DNA of 64,000 nucleotides from Xanthobacter tagetidis. Lineage in GTDB: Bacteria > Pseudomonadota > Alphaproteobacteria > Rhizobiales > Xanthobacteraceae. The stretch lies in assembly GCF_003667445.1 (NCBI RefSeq), contig NZ_RCTF01000022.1, positions 1 to 64,000 of the forward strand. The letters run 5' to 3'. Shown here in pieces: positions 45,781 through 54,612 of the stretch; position 1 is the first letter of the stretch; each line of letters starts with the position of its first letter. The position numbers and the translations under genes are program-made. The notes under the pieces were generated by a model. It had not been told where the DNA came from. It ran no database searches and saw only the letters and a program-made list of their open reading frames with translations.

Positions 45781-47067
45781 TCACGTGCCCCGGCGCAGGG
45801 TGTTCAGCACCACGAGCCCGGCATAGCCGTCCGCCGGCGAAATGCCGGCCTTCTGCTGGAAGGCGCGCACGGCCCGCTGGGTCATCGTGCCGACCCGACC
45901 ATCGGTTCCGCCCGTATCGAAGCCGAGCGCGGTGAGGCGGCGCTGGATCTCCTGGATCTCCGAGAGGGTGAGCGCCCGCTCGCCGCCCGGCCAGGGGGTG
46001 CGGAAGCCCTCATAGCCCATCACCCGGTCGCCGAGGTGCACCACGGCGAGGGCGTAGTTCGACGACGGATTGTAGGACCGCACCGCATAGAAGTTGTGCA
46101 GCAGCATCAACGCCGGCCCGCCCGGGCCGCCCGGCAGCCACAGCCGCGCCGGATCCGGCAGGCCGGCGAGCGACTGCCCGTCGATGGAGGCGAGCCCCAT
46201 CTGGCTCCAGTCGCTCAGCGCGCGGCGGGTCTTGTTGTCGGCAAGATTGGTGTCGAAGCCCATGGGCAGCCGCGCCTCGAAGCCCCAGGGCTCGCCGCGC
46301 CGGTACTTGCCGCGCTTCACCAGGTAGTTGGCGGTGCCGGCGAGGGCGTCGTCCGGCGGCCCGAAGGGCGAGATGCGCCCGTCGCCGTCATAGTCGACGC
46401 CCATGTTGAGCCACACCTCGGGCATCCACTGGGTGTGGCCCATGGCGCCCGCCCACGACCCGTTCATCTGCGCCGGCGTGCCCCAGCCGCGCTGGACGAT
46501 CACCAGCGCGTTGAGCAGCTCGGTCTCCCAGTATTTGCGCCGGCGCGGCTCGCCCCAGGCCAGCGCCGCGAGGCTCGGGAACACCGGCGGCATGGCGTTC
46601 ACATTGCTCAGGATGTCGCCATAGGCGCTTTCCATGCCCCAATAGCCGAGCATGACGGAGCGCTCGACGCCGAAGTCGCGCTCGATGCGATCGAACAGGC
46701 TGGAATATTCCTTGCACCGCTGGCGCCCGCGCTCGATGCGCCAGTCGGAGACGCGGCGGTTGAGATACTGCCAGACCTCCTCGGTGAATTCCGGCTGCGC
46801 CTGGTCCTGCGCATAGACGCGGGTATCGGGCTTCAGGCCGTTGAAGACGCGGTCATAGACCTCGTCCGAGATGCCGCGGTCCTTGGCGCGGGCGCGGAAG
46901 CGGCGCACCCAGGCATCGAACGGCTGGGCCGCCGACTGGGCAAAGGCGGACGGCGCCGCGAGCAGCGGCAGCGCCGCGCCCGCGCCGGCCAGTCCCAGAG
47001 TGAAGGCGCGCCGGCTCAGCAGGCCGGAAACGCCGCGCGCGGAATGGTTCGAAGAGTCATGAGCCAT
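45781..47067 (-). CDS. Lytic murein transglycosylase, MltB-like, with C-terminal peptidoglycan-binding domain
   Basis: The 428-residue protein has a signal peptide of Tat-like appearance (SRRAFTLGLAGAGAALPLL, ending AFA). An SLT_2 lytic transglycosylase domain follows with the catalytic Glu in GYWGMESAYGD. A C-terminal PG_binding_1 module spans the last about 60 residues (EIQEIQRRLTALGFDTGGTDG). It cleaves murein glycan strands in the periplasm. It follows murI after 24 bp. Confidence 0.93.
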   Translation of the reverse strand: MAHDSSNHSARGVSGLLSRRAFTLGLAGAGAALPLLAAPSAFAQSAAQPFDAWVRRFRARAKDRGISDEVYDRVFNGLKPDTRVYAQDQAQPEFTEEVWQYLNRRVSDWRIERGRQRCKEYSSLFDRIERDFGVERSVMLGYWGMESAYGDILSNVNAMPPVFPSLAALAWGEPRRRKYWETELLNALVIVQRGWGTPAQMNGSWAGAMGHTQWMPEVWLNMGVDYDGDGRISPFGPPDDALAGTANYLVKRGKYRRGEPWGFEARLPMGFDTNLADNKTRRALSDWSQMGLASIDGQSLAGLPDPARLWLPGGPGGPALMLLHNFYAVRSYNPSSNYALAVVHLGDRVMGYEGFRTPWPGGERALTLSEIQEIQRRLTALGFDTGGTDGRVGTMTQRAVRAFQQKAGISPADGYAGLVVLNTLRRGT

Positions 47068-47091
47068 GGCTCCCCCTTTCAGCTCGCGGTT

Positions 47092-47964
47092 TCAACTCAA
47101 GACGCCGAGCGGCGTCTCCAGGAGGTCGGGCGCCGCGACCGGGCGGCCGATGATGGCGCCGATGCGCCGCTCGTCCAGAGGGCGCCCGGTGGAGACCAGG
47201 CGAACCGGCTCGGGATCGTCCATGTGCTGCGGCGCCGGACCGATGAGCGAGACCACGCGGCGGGCGATGGCGGGCGCCGGATCGATCCAGGACACCAGCC
47301 ACGGCGCAAGGCGCGCCAAACGGTCGGCGATCAGCGGGTAGTGCGTGCAGGCGAGCACCACCGTATCGGTGGCGCGGCCGCCCTGGTCCACGAAGCAGGG
47401 CGCGATCTCGGCGGCGATCTCGCCGTCGTCGACGGCCGCGCCGGAGAGGACCGCCTCGGCCAGCGCGGCAAGGTGCGGGCTCGGCACCAGGTCGACGGCG
47501 CAGCCGTCGGCGAAGGTGCGCACCAGTTCGAAGGTGTAGTCGCGCTTCACCGTTCCGGGCGTGGCGAGGATGCTCACCCGGCGCGAGCGCGAGGCGGCGC
47601 AGGCCGGCTTCACCGCCGGCACCGTGCCGACGAAGGGAATGGCATGGCGCGCGCGCAGGCTCGGCAGCGCAGCGGTGGAGGCGGTGTTGCAGGCGATCAC
47701 CGCAAGGTCGGGGCGCAGCGCGCCGATCAGGCGGTCCATCACCTCGTCCACCCGCGCCACCAGCGCGCGCTCGGTGAGGTCGCCATAGGGGAAGCCGGCA
47801 TCGTCGGCGGCATAGACGAAGGTGGCGTCGGGCCGCGCGCGGGCGATCTCGCGGAACACCGACAGCCCGCCGAGCCCGGAATCGAACACGAGTATGGTGG
47901 GCGGCTTCGCGGCGCCGGGCATCACGGCTGCAGGTCTCTCGGCAATGTCAGTGACGGTCGCCAT
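47092..47964 (-). CDS. murI: Glutamate racemase
   Basis: The 290-residue enzyme makes D-glutamate for peptidoglycan. The two catalytic cysteines lie in ACNTAST and ACTHYP, and FDSGLGGLSV and DAGFPYG blocks are present. An N-terminal extension of about 20 residues is seen. It precedes the transglycosylase gene, giving a small cell-wall cluster. Confidence 0.95.
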   Translation of the reverse strand: MATVTDIAERPAAVMPGAAKPPTILVFDSGLGGLSVFREIARARPDATFVYAADDAGFPYGDLTERALVARVDEVMDRLIGALRPDLAVIACNTASTAALPSLRARHAIPFVGTVPAVKPACAASRSRRVSILATPGTVKRDYTFELVRTFADGCAVDLVPSPHLAALAEAVLSGAAVDDGEIAAEIAPCFVDQGGRATDTVVLACTHYPLIADRLARLAPWLVSWIDPAPAIARRVVSLIGPAPQHMDDPEPVRLVSTGRPLDERRIGAIIGRPVAAPDLLETPLGVLS

Positions 47965-48082
47965 GGCTTATCCTAACCGGCCCCGGCGATATTGTGACGG
48001 CCGATCGGTAAAGGAAAGCTGACCGCGGTGCCGCAGCGGGAGCGCAGCCCCGCCGCTGGTTCACGCCGCGCCATCCAGCATC

Positions 48083-48182
48083 CCGCCGTCATGCTCCAGC
48101 TTGACCGGAGCATCCACGCCCCGGCTCGGGGATAGCGGCAACCGTCCATGGGCCCTCCGGTCAAGCCGGAGGGCGACGGCGG
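48083..48182. repeat. REP doublet, copy A
   Basis: This 100-bp unit is bounded by inverted ends CCGCCGTC and GACGGCGG. The left half carries GCTTGACCGGAG and the right half its complement CTCCGGTCAAGC. It is therefore two REP motifs in head-to-head orientation. It differs from copy B by one base and lies in the 374-bp stretch 47965-48338 upstream of murI. Between the copies and beside them nothing else is seen. Confidence 0.92.
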
Positions 48183-48225
48183 AGAGACGGAGAGGTCCGG
48201 GCTCAAGCACCACGGCATCCCCTCA

Positions 48226-48325
48226 CCGCCGTCATGCTCCAGCTTGACCGGAGCATCCACGCCCCGGCTCGGGGATAGCGGCAACCGTCCATGGGCCTTC
48301 CGGTCAAGCCGGAGGGCGACGGCGG
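48226..48325. repeat. REP doublet, copy B
   Basis: Same 100-bp unit as copy A with a single C-to-T change (GGGCCC versus GGGCCT), starting 143 bp after copy A and separated from it by 43 bp. It ends 14 bp before the ferredoxin stop. The near-identity indicates a recent duplication. Confidence 0.92.
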
Positions 48326-48338
48326 TTCGAGGCGGCGC

Positions 48339-48659
48339 TCAGCCCTGCCGCTCCGGCAGGCGCAGCACCAGGCCGTCGAGGGCGGGCGTGAGCTTGATCT
48401 GGCAGGACAGGCGCGAGTTGGGCGCCACCTCGGAGGCGAAGTCGAGCATGTCTTCCTCCATCGGGGAGGGCTCGCCCACCTTCGCGCGCCAGGCCTCGTC
48501 CACATAGACGTGGCAGGTGGCGCAGGCGCAGGCGCCGCCGCATTCGGCATCGATGCCGGGCACGCCGTTGCGCACCGCCGCCTCCATGGCGGTGGCCCCG
48601 TCCAGGGCCTCCACCTTGTGGACCGTTCCGTTGAACTCGATGAAAGTGATGGCGACCAT
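48339..48659 (-). CDS. [2Fe-2S] ferredoxin, adrenodoxin type
   Basis: The 106-residue ferredoxin has the ligand cluster C-x5-C-x2-C (AECGGACACATCHVYV) and the fourth Cys in LSCQIKL. This is the adrenodoxin/putidaredoxin-like class that serves P450s, oxygenases or Fe-S assembly. The ATG at 48659 has a GGCGAG sequence before it; a longer frame upstream lacks homology. It is convergent with no gene but separated from murI by the REP pair. Confidence 0.92.
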   Translation of the reverse strand: MVAITFIEFNGTVHKVEALDGATAMEAAVRNGVPGIDAECGGACACATCHVYVDEAWRAKVGEPSPMEEDMLDFASEVAPNSRLSCQIKLTPALDGLVLRLPERQG

Positions 48660-48966
48660 GCCGATCTCGCCCTGTGCCTGCCTGCGGACGCCGTCGCGCT
48701 CGGGGGGCGCCGACACTGCCGCGGTGGGGAAGTGCGCCCTATAGCCTCCCGCGCCGGGCCGCGCCAGTGCTCGGCCCGCACCGTTAACGATATCTTCATA
48801 ATCGTGGCACGGCCGGTTCATTCCCTACGGAGGTGGGGCTAAGATAAGGCATGGTAAACCAATTCCGCATCCTCCCGGAGCGCGGAAGAGGACGGCACGA
48901 AGCATCGGCGGCGGGGCGGAACGTTTGTATCTCCGTACCACTCCCGGCGACAAAGGCGACAGCGAC
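48660..48966. other. Divergent promoter region between the ferredoxin and the polar scaffold gene
   Basis: The 307-bp stretch contains an AT-rich patch with GTTAAC followed by GATATCTTCATAATCG near 48783. No full CtrA site, hairpin or gene was recognised. It should hold the start signals for both divergent genes. Confidence 0.4.
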
Positions 48967-51900
48967 ATGAAGAACCCGAAGAAGATCCAGGATCCGACGG
49001 AGGCGGCGCTCTCGGCGATCCAGGAGGCTCTCACGCTGGAGCTGGACGCGGCCGAGCAGCCGCCCGCACCGGCCGAGCGGGCGCCGCCCGAGCCGGTTCA
49101 TCAGATCGAGCGCCGGGCCGAGCCGGTGGCCGGCGAACGCCCGATGGAGCGCCCCTTTCCGCAAGGCCGCGAGGGCCGCCCGCGCCGCATGGCGCGCGCC
49201 GATGATGCGCCGCGGGGCGAAGGACGCCCCGAGCAGCCGGAAGGCCGCCCCGAACCGCGCCGTCCCGAGGGCCGCCAGGGTCCCGGCCGCCCGCGTCTCG
49301 ATGTGGCCGGGCGCGCCGCCAACGACGACCGGCAGACGGTCGGGCAGCTGGTGGGCCAGCTCCAGCGCCGCGGCTCCGCGACGCCCTATTGGTGGGCCGC
49401 AGGCGCCTCGCTCGGCTGGATCATCCTCGGCGCGGCATTCGCTCTGGTCTATCACCGCGGGCTGATGGCGGACTCCGGCGGCGTGCAGTCGCTCGGCACC
49501 TCGCCGGCGGTGCTGGCGATCTTCGCCGGCATCGTCCTGCCGCCCATCGCCTTCTTCGCCATGGCGAGCATCATCCGCCGCTCGCGCGAACTGCAGAGCA
49601 TCGCCCGCTCCATGACCGAGGTGGCGCTGCGCCTCGCCCAGCCGGAGGCGATCGCGACGGAGTCCGTGGTCACGGTCGGCCAGGCGGTGCGCCGCGAGGT
49701 TGCCGCCATGGGCGACGGCATCGAGCGCGCCGTGGCGCGCGCCACCGAGCTTGAGAGCCTGGTGCGCGCCGAGGTCTCGATCCTGGAGCGCGCCTATGAG
49801 CAGAACGAGGTGCGCATCCGCACCCTGATCGAGGAACTGCAGACCGAGCGCCAGATCATCAAGGAGGAAACCGACAGCCTGCGCGAGAACATCACCAGCG
49901 CCGAGGCGATCCTCTCCAGCGAGGTCAAGGACGTGGCGGCCCGCATCAACGCCACCATGCTGGAGGCGTCCGACCGCGTCACCGACATCCTCGCGCAGAA
50001 GGGCGAGCACATCACGGGCGCCCTCGCCCGCGTCGGCGACAGCATGATCGACAACCTCACCGCCAAGGGCAGCGAGCTGATCGACCGGCTCCAGATCACC
50101 GGCACCGACATCCGCCAGGACCTCGCCCAGTCCGGCGACGACCTGATCCGCCTCCTGAAGGAGCGCACCGACGACGTCGCCAACAACCTGCTCGGCACCA
50201 CCACGGACGTGGCGGCGCTGATCTCCACCTGGGGCGACGACGTCAACGTCAACATCGACCGCCTGAAGCACGGCATCTCGGACACGCTCAACGACCACAC
50301 CGCGCGACTGTCGGAGGACATCGGCGACCGGGTGGCGGACGTGAACGCCGCCATGCGCGAGATGGGCGATGCCTGGGTGCTCGACTTCTCCACCCGCGGC
50401 GGCGACATGGTGCGCCGGATCGCCGAGACCGGCGAGCGCGTGGCGGAAACCCTTTCCGTCAACGGCTCGGATCTCGCCGACCGCATCGAGACCACCGGCA
50501 ACCGCATCTACGAGGCGGTGGCGGTGCGCGGCGAGTCGCTCCAGCAGCGGCTCCAGGACACCGGCGAGAAGATCGCCTCCTCGCTCGACCGCTCCGGCGG
50601 CCAGGTGACGGCGGCGCTGATGGAGAAGGGCGACGAGATCGCCTCCTCCCTCACCAATGCCGGCGCCGACATGACCGAGCGCCTGTCCCTGGTGGCCGGC
50701 GAGGTCACCAAGGCCATCGGCACCCGCGGCTCGAAGGTGACGGACGCCTTCCGCGAGACCGCCGACATGCTGGTGGCGACCATCGGCAACAAGGGCGACG
50801 CGATCAAGGAGATGCTCACCTCCCGCCTGAAGGCGATGGAAGAGACCATCACCGTGCGCGGCAACGAGCTGGCCGACCGTATCCACCACGACGGCTCGAA
50901 CCTCGCCCGCGCCATGCAGGAGGGCGTGAAGAGCTTCGACACCACGGTGCGCGTCCATGCGCCCGAACTGGTGGACCAGATCACCCACCGGGTGAACTCG
51001 GTGAACGAGAACCTGCGCGTCGCCGTCTCCACCCTCGACGAGCGCCTCGCCACCACCACCTCCACGGTGGCGAGCACCATGGACCAGCGCATCGCGCGCA
51101 TCGAGCAGACCCTGGACCAGCGGGCCCAGAGCCTGACCGAGACGCTCGCCACCCGCACGGTGACGTTCTCGCGCACCATCGCCGACGGCACGCGCGGCGC
51201 TACCGAGGCGGTCGACAAGTCGCTGGAGCAGTTGGAGACCTTCTTCGCCAGCCGCGGCAAGGCGCTGGGCGAGGTGCTCATGGACCGGGCCGAGAACGTG
51301 CACCGCTCCATCGGCAGCCGCGCTCAGGAGATCGCCTCCGTGCTCGACGGCCGGGTCAACCGCATCGAGGAGCTGGTGCTCGGCCGCCTGGAGGGCGTCG
51401 CCACCTCCATCGAGGTGCGCGGCACCGCCATGGCGGACGTGCTCACCAACCGGATCGAGGGCGTCACCTCGCAGCTGCGCGGCGAGGCCGTGCAGGTGGA
51501 GCGCTCGCTCTCCCAGCTGTCCGAGAATGTCGGCCAGTCTCTCACCACCCACGCCGAGAAGGTGGCCGAGGCGCTCGGCACGCGCCTCACCGAGATCGCC
51601 CACCTCATCGACGACAAGAACGGCACGTTCCTGCTGGCGCTGGAGCGCACCAGCCACCGCGCGGTGGCCGAGATCACCGCCACCAACACCTCGCTCAAGG
51701 GCGACGTGCAGTCCATCATCGAGCGCCTTGGCGAGGCCAACTCGACGTTCCAGAGCGCCATGTCGAGCGCGGTCGGCAACCTCGGCCACTTCTCGAGCAC
51801 CTTCTCCAAGCAGGTCGAGGCGTTCAACACCACCGTGACCGGCATCGGCCTCACCGCCGAGACCACCGCCTCGCGCTTCGACGGCCAGGTGCGCTCGCTG

Positions 51901-53187
51901 AAGGACCTCTCGCAGGGCGCCCTCTCCGAGATCGCCGGCCTCACCGACCGCTTCGAGCAGCAGAGCCGCTTCATGGCCGAGGCCTCGCAGGCGCTCGGCG
52001 CCACCCACGACCGCATCGACGCGACGCTGAACGCGCGCCGCTCGGCCATCGAGGAAGTGTCCACCACCATCGCCCGGCGCATCGCCGACATCGACAGCCG
52101 CCTGCAGAACTTCCACACCATGCTGGAGGAGACGTTCCGCAACGCACAGGAGCGGGCGCGGCAGATCACCGGCCTGGTGTCGGAATCCGCCAGCGGCTCG
52201 GCGCGCAGCATCGAGAGCCAGTTCGAGCAGGTGCGCGAGGCCGCGGAAGCCGAGCGCGAGCGCACCGCCGAGGCCCTGCGCGAGGTCCACGCCAGCGCGC
52301 TCGCCGACGTGAACCGCCTGTTCGCCGAGAGCGGCGGGCGCTTCACCGCCGTCGCCTCGGACCTCAAGCAGGCCGCCGAGGACGTGCAGAAGGCGATCGA
52401 GCTGGCCCGCGAGGAGATGAAGCGCGGCATCCTGGAGCTGCCTTCCGAGACCGAGGCCAGCGCCGCCACCATGCGCCGCGCCGTCGCCGAGCAGATCAAG
52501 GCGCTCGCCGAGCTGAACGAGATCGTCGCCCGCCAGGGCCAGGCGCTCGACTTGGTGGAGCAGGATGCCCGCACCGTGGTGCAGGGCATCGCCCGCAGCA
52601 CCGCCGCCCGCGACGCCGTGGCCCGGGCCCGCGACACCGCCCCGGCCGAGCCGGCCCGCCGCCCGTCTGCGCCGCAGCGCCGGCCGGAAAGCCAGGACGC
52701 GCCGGCCCAGCGGCCGGCGGCCCGCCGCGAGACCGGCGAGGAACGGGACGGCTGGCTCAACGACCTGCTCGCCCGCGCCAGCGACGACCTCGACGAGGAC
52801 GACGCCGCGCCCCAGCGCCCGGCCGCCCGCGGCCCGCGCGCCGCCGACGCCTCGCCGCTCGACAGCCTCGCGGCGGACATCGCCCGCATGGTGGACCACC
52901 GCGCCGCGGCGGACGCCTGGGACCGCCAGCAGCGCGGCGAACGCGGCACCTTCACCCGCCGCCTCTACACCGCGCAGGGGCAGCAGACGTTCGAGGAGCT
53001 GCGCCGCAAGTACCGCTCCGACGCCGACTTCCGCGGCGTGGTCGACCGCTACGTGACCGAGTTCGAGAGCGTGCTCGACGAGGTGTCCGAGGACGAGCGC
53101 GGCGCGGCGCTGACCCGCACCTACCTCACCTCCGACACCGGCAAGGTCTACACCATGCTCGCCCATCTCTCGGGCCGCCTGGACTGA
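48967..53187 (+). CDS. Giant coiled-coil polar-growth scaffold, GPR/RgsE-like
   Basis: The 1406-residue protein has a disordered Pro/Arg-rich N-terminus (1-135), two membrane helices at about 141-163 and 179-202, and then roughly 1000 residues of apolipoprotein-like helical repeats (recurring patterns such as RGxxLADRIxxxGxxI). A Pro/Arg-rich linker follows near 1215-1270, then a conserved C-terminal domain. This architecture is that of the growth pole ring protein of Agrobacterium (RgsE in Sinorhizobium), a scaffold of unipolar growth. ATG 48967 is preferred; a TTG 42 bases upstream is possible. A strong terminator follows. Confidence 0.75.
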   Translation: MKNPKKIQDPTEAALSAIQEALTLELDAAEQPPAPAERAPPEPVHQIERRAEPVAGERPMERPFPQGREGRPRRMARADDAPRGEGRPEQPEGRPEPRRPEGRQGPGRPRLDVAGRAANDDRQTVGQLVGQLQRRGSATPYWWAAGASLGWIILGAAFALVYHRGLMADSGGVQSLGTSPAVLAIFAGIVLPPIAFFAMASIIRRSRELQSIARSMTEVALRLAQPEAIATESVVTVGQAVRREVAAMGDGIERAVARATELESLVRAEVSILERAYEQNEVRIRTLIEELQTERQIIKEETDSLRENITSAEAILSSEVKDVAARINATMLEASDRVTDILAQKGEHITGALARVGDSMIDNLTAKGSELIDRLQITGTDIRQDLAQSGDDLIRLLKERTDDVANNLLGTTTDVAALISTWGDDVNVNIDRLKHGISDTLNDHTARLSEDIGDRVADVNAAMREMGDAWVLDFSTRGGDMVRRIAETGERVAETLSVNGSDLADRIETTGNRIYEAVAVRGESLQQRLQDTGEKIASSLDRSGGQVTAALMEKGDEIASSLTNAGADMTERLSLVAGEVTKAIGTRGSKVTDAFRETADMLVATIGNKGDAIKEMLTSRLKAMEETITVRGNELADRIHHDGSNLARAMQEGVKSFDTTVRVHAPELVDQITHRVNSVNENLRVAVSTLDERLATTTSTVASTMDQRIARIEQTLDQRAQSLTETLATRTVTFSRTIADGTRGATEAVDKSLEQLETFFASRGKALGEVLMDRAENVHRSIGSRAQEIASVLDGRVNRIEELVLGRLEGVATSIEVRGTAMADVLTNRIEGVTSQLRGEAVQVERSLSQLSENVGQSLTTHAEKVAEALGTRLTEIAHLIDDKNGTFLLALERTSHRAVAEITATNTSLKGDVQSIIERLGEANSTFQSAMSSAVGNLGHFSSTFSKQVEAFNTTVTGIGLTAETTASRFDGQVRSLKDLSQGALSEIAGLTDRFEQQSRFMAEASQALGATHDRIDATLNARRSAIEEVSTTIARRIADIDSRLQNFHTMLEETFRNAQERARQITGLVSESASGSARSIESQFEQVREAAEAERERTAEALREVHASALADVNRLFAESGGRFTAVASDLKQAAEDVQKAIELAREEMKRGILELPSETEASAATMRRAVAEQIKALAELNEIVARQGQALDLVEQDARTVVQGIARSTAARDAVARARDTAPAEPARRPSAPQRRPESQDAPAQRPAARRETGEERDGWLNDLLARASDDLDEDDAAPQRPAARGPRAADASPLDSLAADIARMVDHRAAADAWDRQQRGERGTFTRRLYTAQGQQTFEELRRKYRSDADFRGVVDRYVTEFESVLDEVSEDERGAALTRTYLTSDTGKVYTMLAHLSGRLD

Positions 53188-53229
53188 CGGGAGCGACCGC
53201 CCCCGTCGCCCCGCCGCCACGGCGCGCCG

Positions 53230-53289
53230 CCGGAGCCGCGCAGCGAGGGTCCCAACCGGACCCTTCCTGCCCGGCTCCGGTATTTTTTT
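53230..53289 (+). terminator. Strong terminator after the polar scaffold gene
   Basis: An outer stem CCGGAGCCG (53230-53238) with CGGCTCCGG (53272-53280) encloses an inner perfect stem AGGGTCC/GGACCCT, and is followed by TATTTTTTT. It lies in the 307-bp stretch 53188-53494; the part after the terminator holds no other clear signal. Confidence 0.88.
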
Positions 53290-53494
53290 GCCTCCACGCC
53301 GCCACGGCGTTTCGGCATGGTGCGTTGCAAAACCGACCGTTGCCCAAAGGCTTCGCCGCATCCGCTCCAGGCGCGGACCACTGCGTCCCGGACCTTGAAG
53401 ATATTGACTTTTGCGGCGGCGTCGTCTGTGTTCGAGGCCTGCCGTCGGCGCTCCGGCGGCCGACATCCCACCGGCCAGCGGGAGCCCCGCCTTC

Positions 53495-54268
53495 ATGAAA
53501 ACCTATATCTGCGCCGCCTATGCGGGCGGTCAGGGCAAGACGACCCTCGCCCAAATGGTCTATTCCGCGCTTAGGAAGCGGGAGCTGGCCTACAAGCTCG
53601 TCGCCGCGGACTTCACCGACGGCACCGGCCATTCCAAGATCGGCAAGTTCTTCCCCTCGCGGGTGCTGGAGCTGGGGATCGGCTCCTCGCTCGCCTCCAG
53701 CAAGACCGAGAACGACGCCAACGCGCCGCTGCGCTATTGGGACCGCTTCGGCGGGCTGCTTCTGACCGGCGGCGCGGTGCTCGACATGGGGGCGAACGTG
53801 GTGCCGCAGCTGGTGCAGTGGGCGCACCACCGGCGCGTCGCCTACATCATGCAGCAGCGCAATTCGCCCGAGATCGACCTGTTGGTCATCACCAAGCCCG
53901 AGACCCATTCCATCGAGAACGTCGCGACCCTGATCGAGGACGTGGTGGTCGGCGGGGCGCTGCCTGTGGCCAACGTCATCATCGTGCAGAACGAGGTGGG
54001 CGGGACCTTCGAGGGCCAGTCCATGGCGCGCATCCAGAAGGCGGCCACGGGGCGGAACCTGCACTTCATCACCATCCCGCGCTGCTCCTCCGAGCTGTGG
54101 CCCCATCTGGAGCGCACCTTCACGCCGGTGGAAGACGCGCTGGCGTCCACCGAGAACGACCTCGCCGAGAAGTTCGGCATCGAGATCTGGTCCGCTTATG
54201 CCGGCCTCATGGACCTGCGCACCTGGGCCGACGAGGTCTACGCCCAGCTCGCGAAGGTCGGCATCTGA
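53495..54268 (+). CDS. ParA/MinD-like P-loop ATPase lacking the signature lysine
   Basis: The 257-residue protein starts with a ParA-like beta strand and Walker A, AGGQGKTT at residues 10-17. ParA and MinD ATPases normally carry KGG-x-GKT; here the dimer-contact lysine is replaced by Ala 10. A Walker B-like segment VLDMGAN lies near residue 97. A GTP/ATP-fold end (LRTWADEVYAQLAKVGI) closes the domain. GGGAG precedes the ATG by 10 bases. It lies 307 bp after the polar scaffold gene, behind a terminator. Similar sequences occur on plasmids; chromosomal role unknown. Confidence 0.6.
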   Translation: MKTYICAAYAGGQGKTTLAQMVYSALRKRELAYKLVAADFTDGTGHSKIGKFFPSRVLELGIGSSLASSKTENDANAPLRYWDRFGGLLLTGGAVLDMGANVVPQLVQWAHHRRVAYIMQQRNSPEIDLLVITKPETHSIENVATLIEDVVVGGALPVANVIIVQNEVGGTFEGQSMARIQKAATGRNLHFITIPRCSSELWPHLERTFTPVEDALASTENDLAEKFGIEIWSAYAGLMDLRTWADEVYAQLAKVGI

Positions 54269-54360
54269 GACGCAGCGCTGCCCGCTCCCGGCCGACAAGC
54301 GGACAGCGGGCAGAGAGCCGGGTCATGACAGCAAGAGGCCGCGACCCAGGCGGTGCCGAA

Positions 54361-54497
54361 GCCCTCTCCCGCTTGCGGGGGAGGGCTGGGAGGGGGCACG
54401 ACCAGGCGCGGCTTTCCCGGCGCGGCCTCCGGTGCACGGCACGCCCCATCTGCGGGCCGCCCCCACCCGCCCTCCCCCGCAAGCGGGAGAAGGGGCG
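54361..54497. repeat. Inverted pair of GC-rich REP-like sequences
   Basis: GCCCTCTCCCGCTTGCGGGG at 54361-54380, continuing to 54397, is matched by its near-complement ending at 54497 (CCCCCGCAAGCGGGAGAAGG). The two arms are about 37 bp each with only a few mismatches and face each other across about 62 bp. They lie in the 344-bp non-coding stretch 54269-54612 between the convergent ParA-like and lipoprotein genes. Nothing else is seen there. Confidence 0.8.
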
Positions 54498-54612
54498 CGA
54501 ACGACGGGGCCGTCGCGAGCTTCATGTCACGATTGAGGGCGACCTCTGCCTCGAAGGCCACGGCAATCCGTGCGCTTCCGATTGGGAGCGCCGTCCGCGG
54601 GTCGCGCGCCGC

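Noticed and set aside
48083..48325. Two direct 100-bp repeats considered as a CRISPR array or as attachment sites
   Set aside because: Units are too long, only two in number, internally palindromic and recur at 8 kb; this is a REP doublet, not CRISPR or att sites.
48783..48790. GTTAAC upstream of the polar scaffold and ferredoxin considered as a CtrA site
   Set aside because: The second TTAA half-site at the required 7-bp spacing is absent.
48796..53496. Open frame of about 1566 codons on the minus strand opposite the polar scaffold gene
   Set aside because: It mirrors the helical repeats of the real gene and has a composition dominated by Gly, Ala, Leu and His with no domain; it is a GC-driven shadow.
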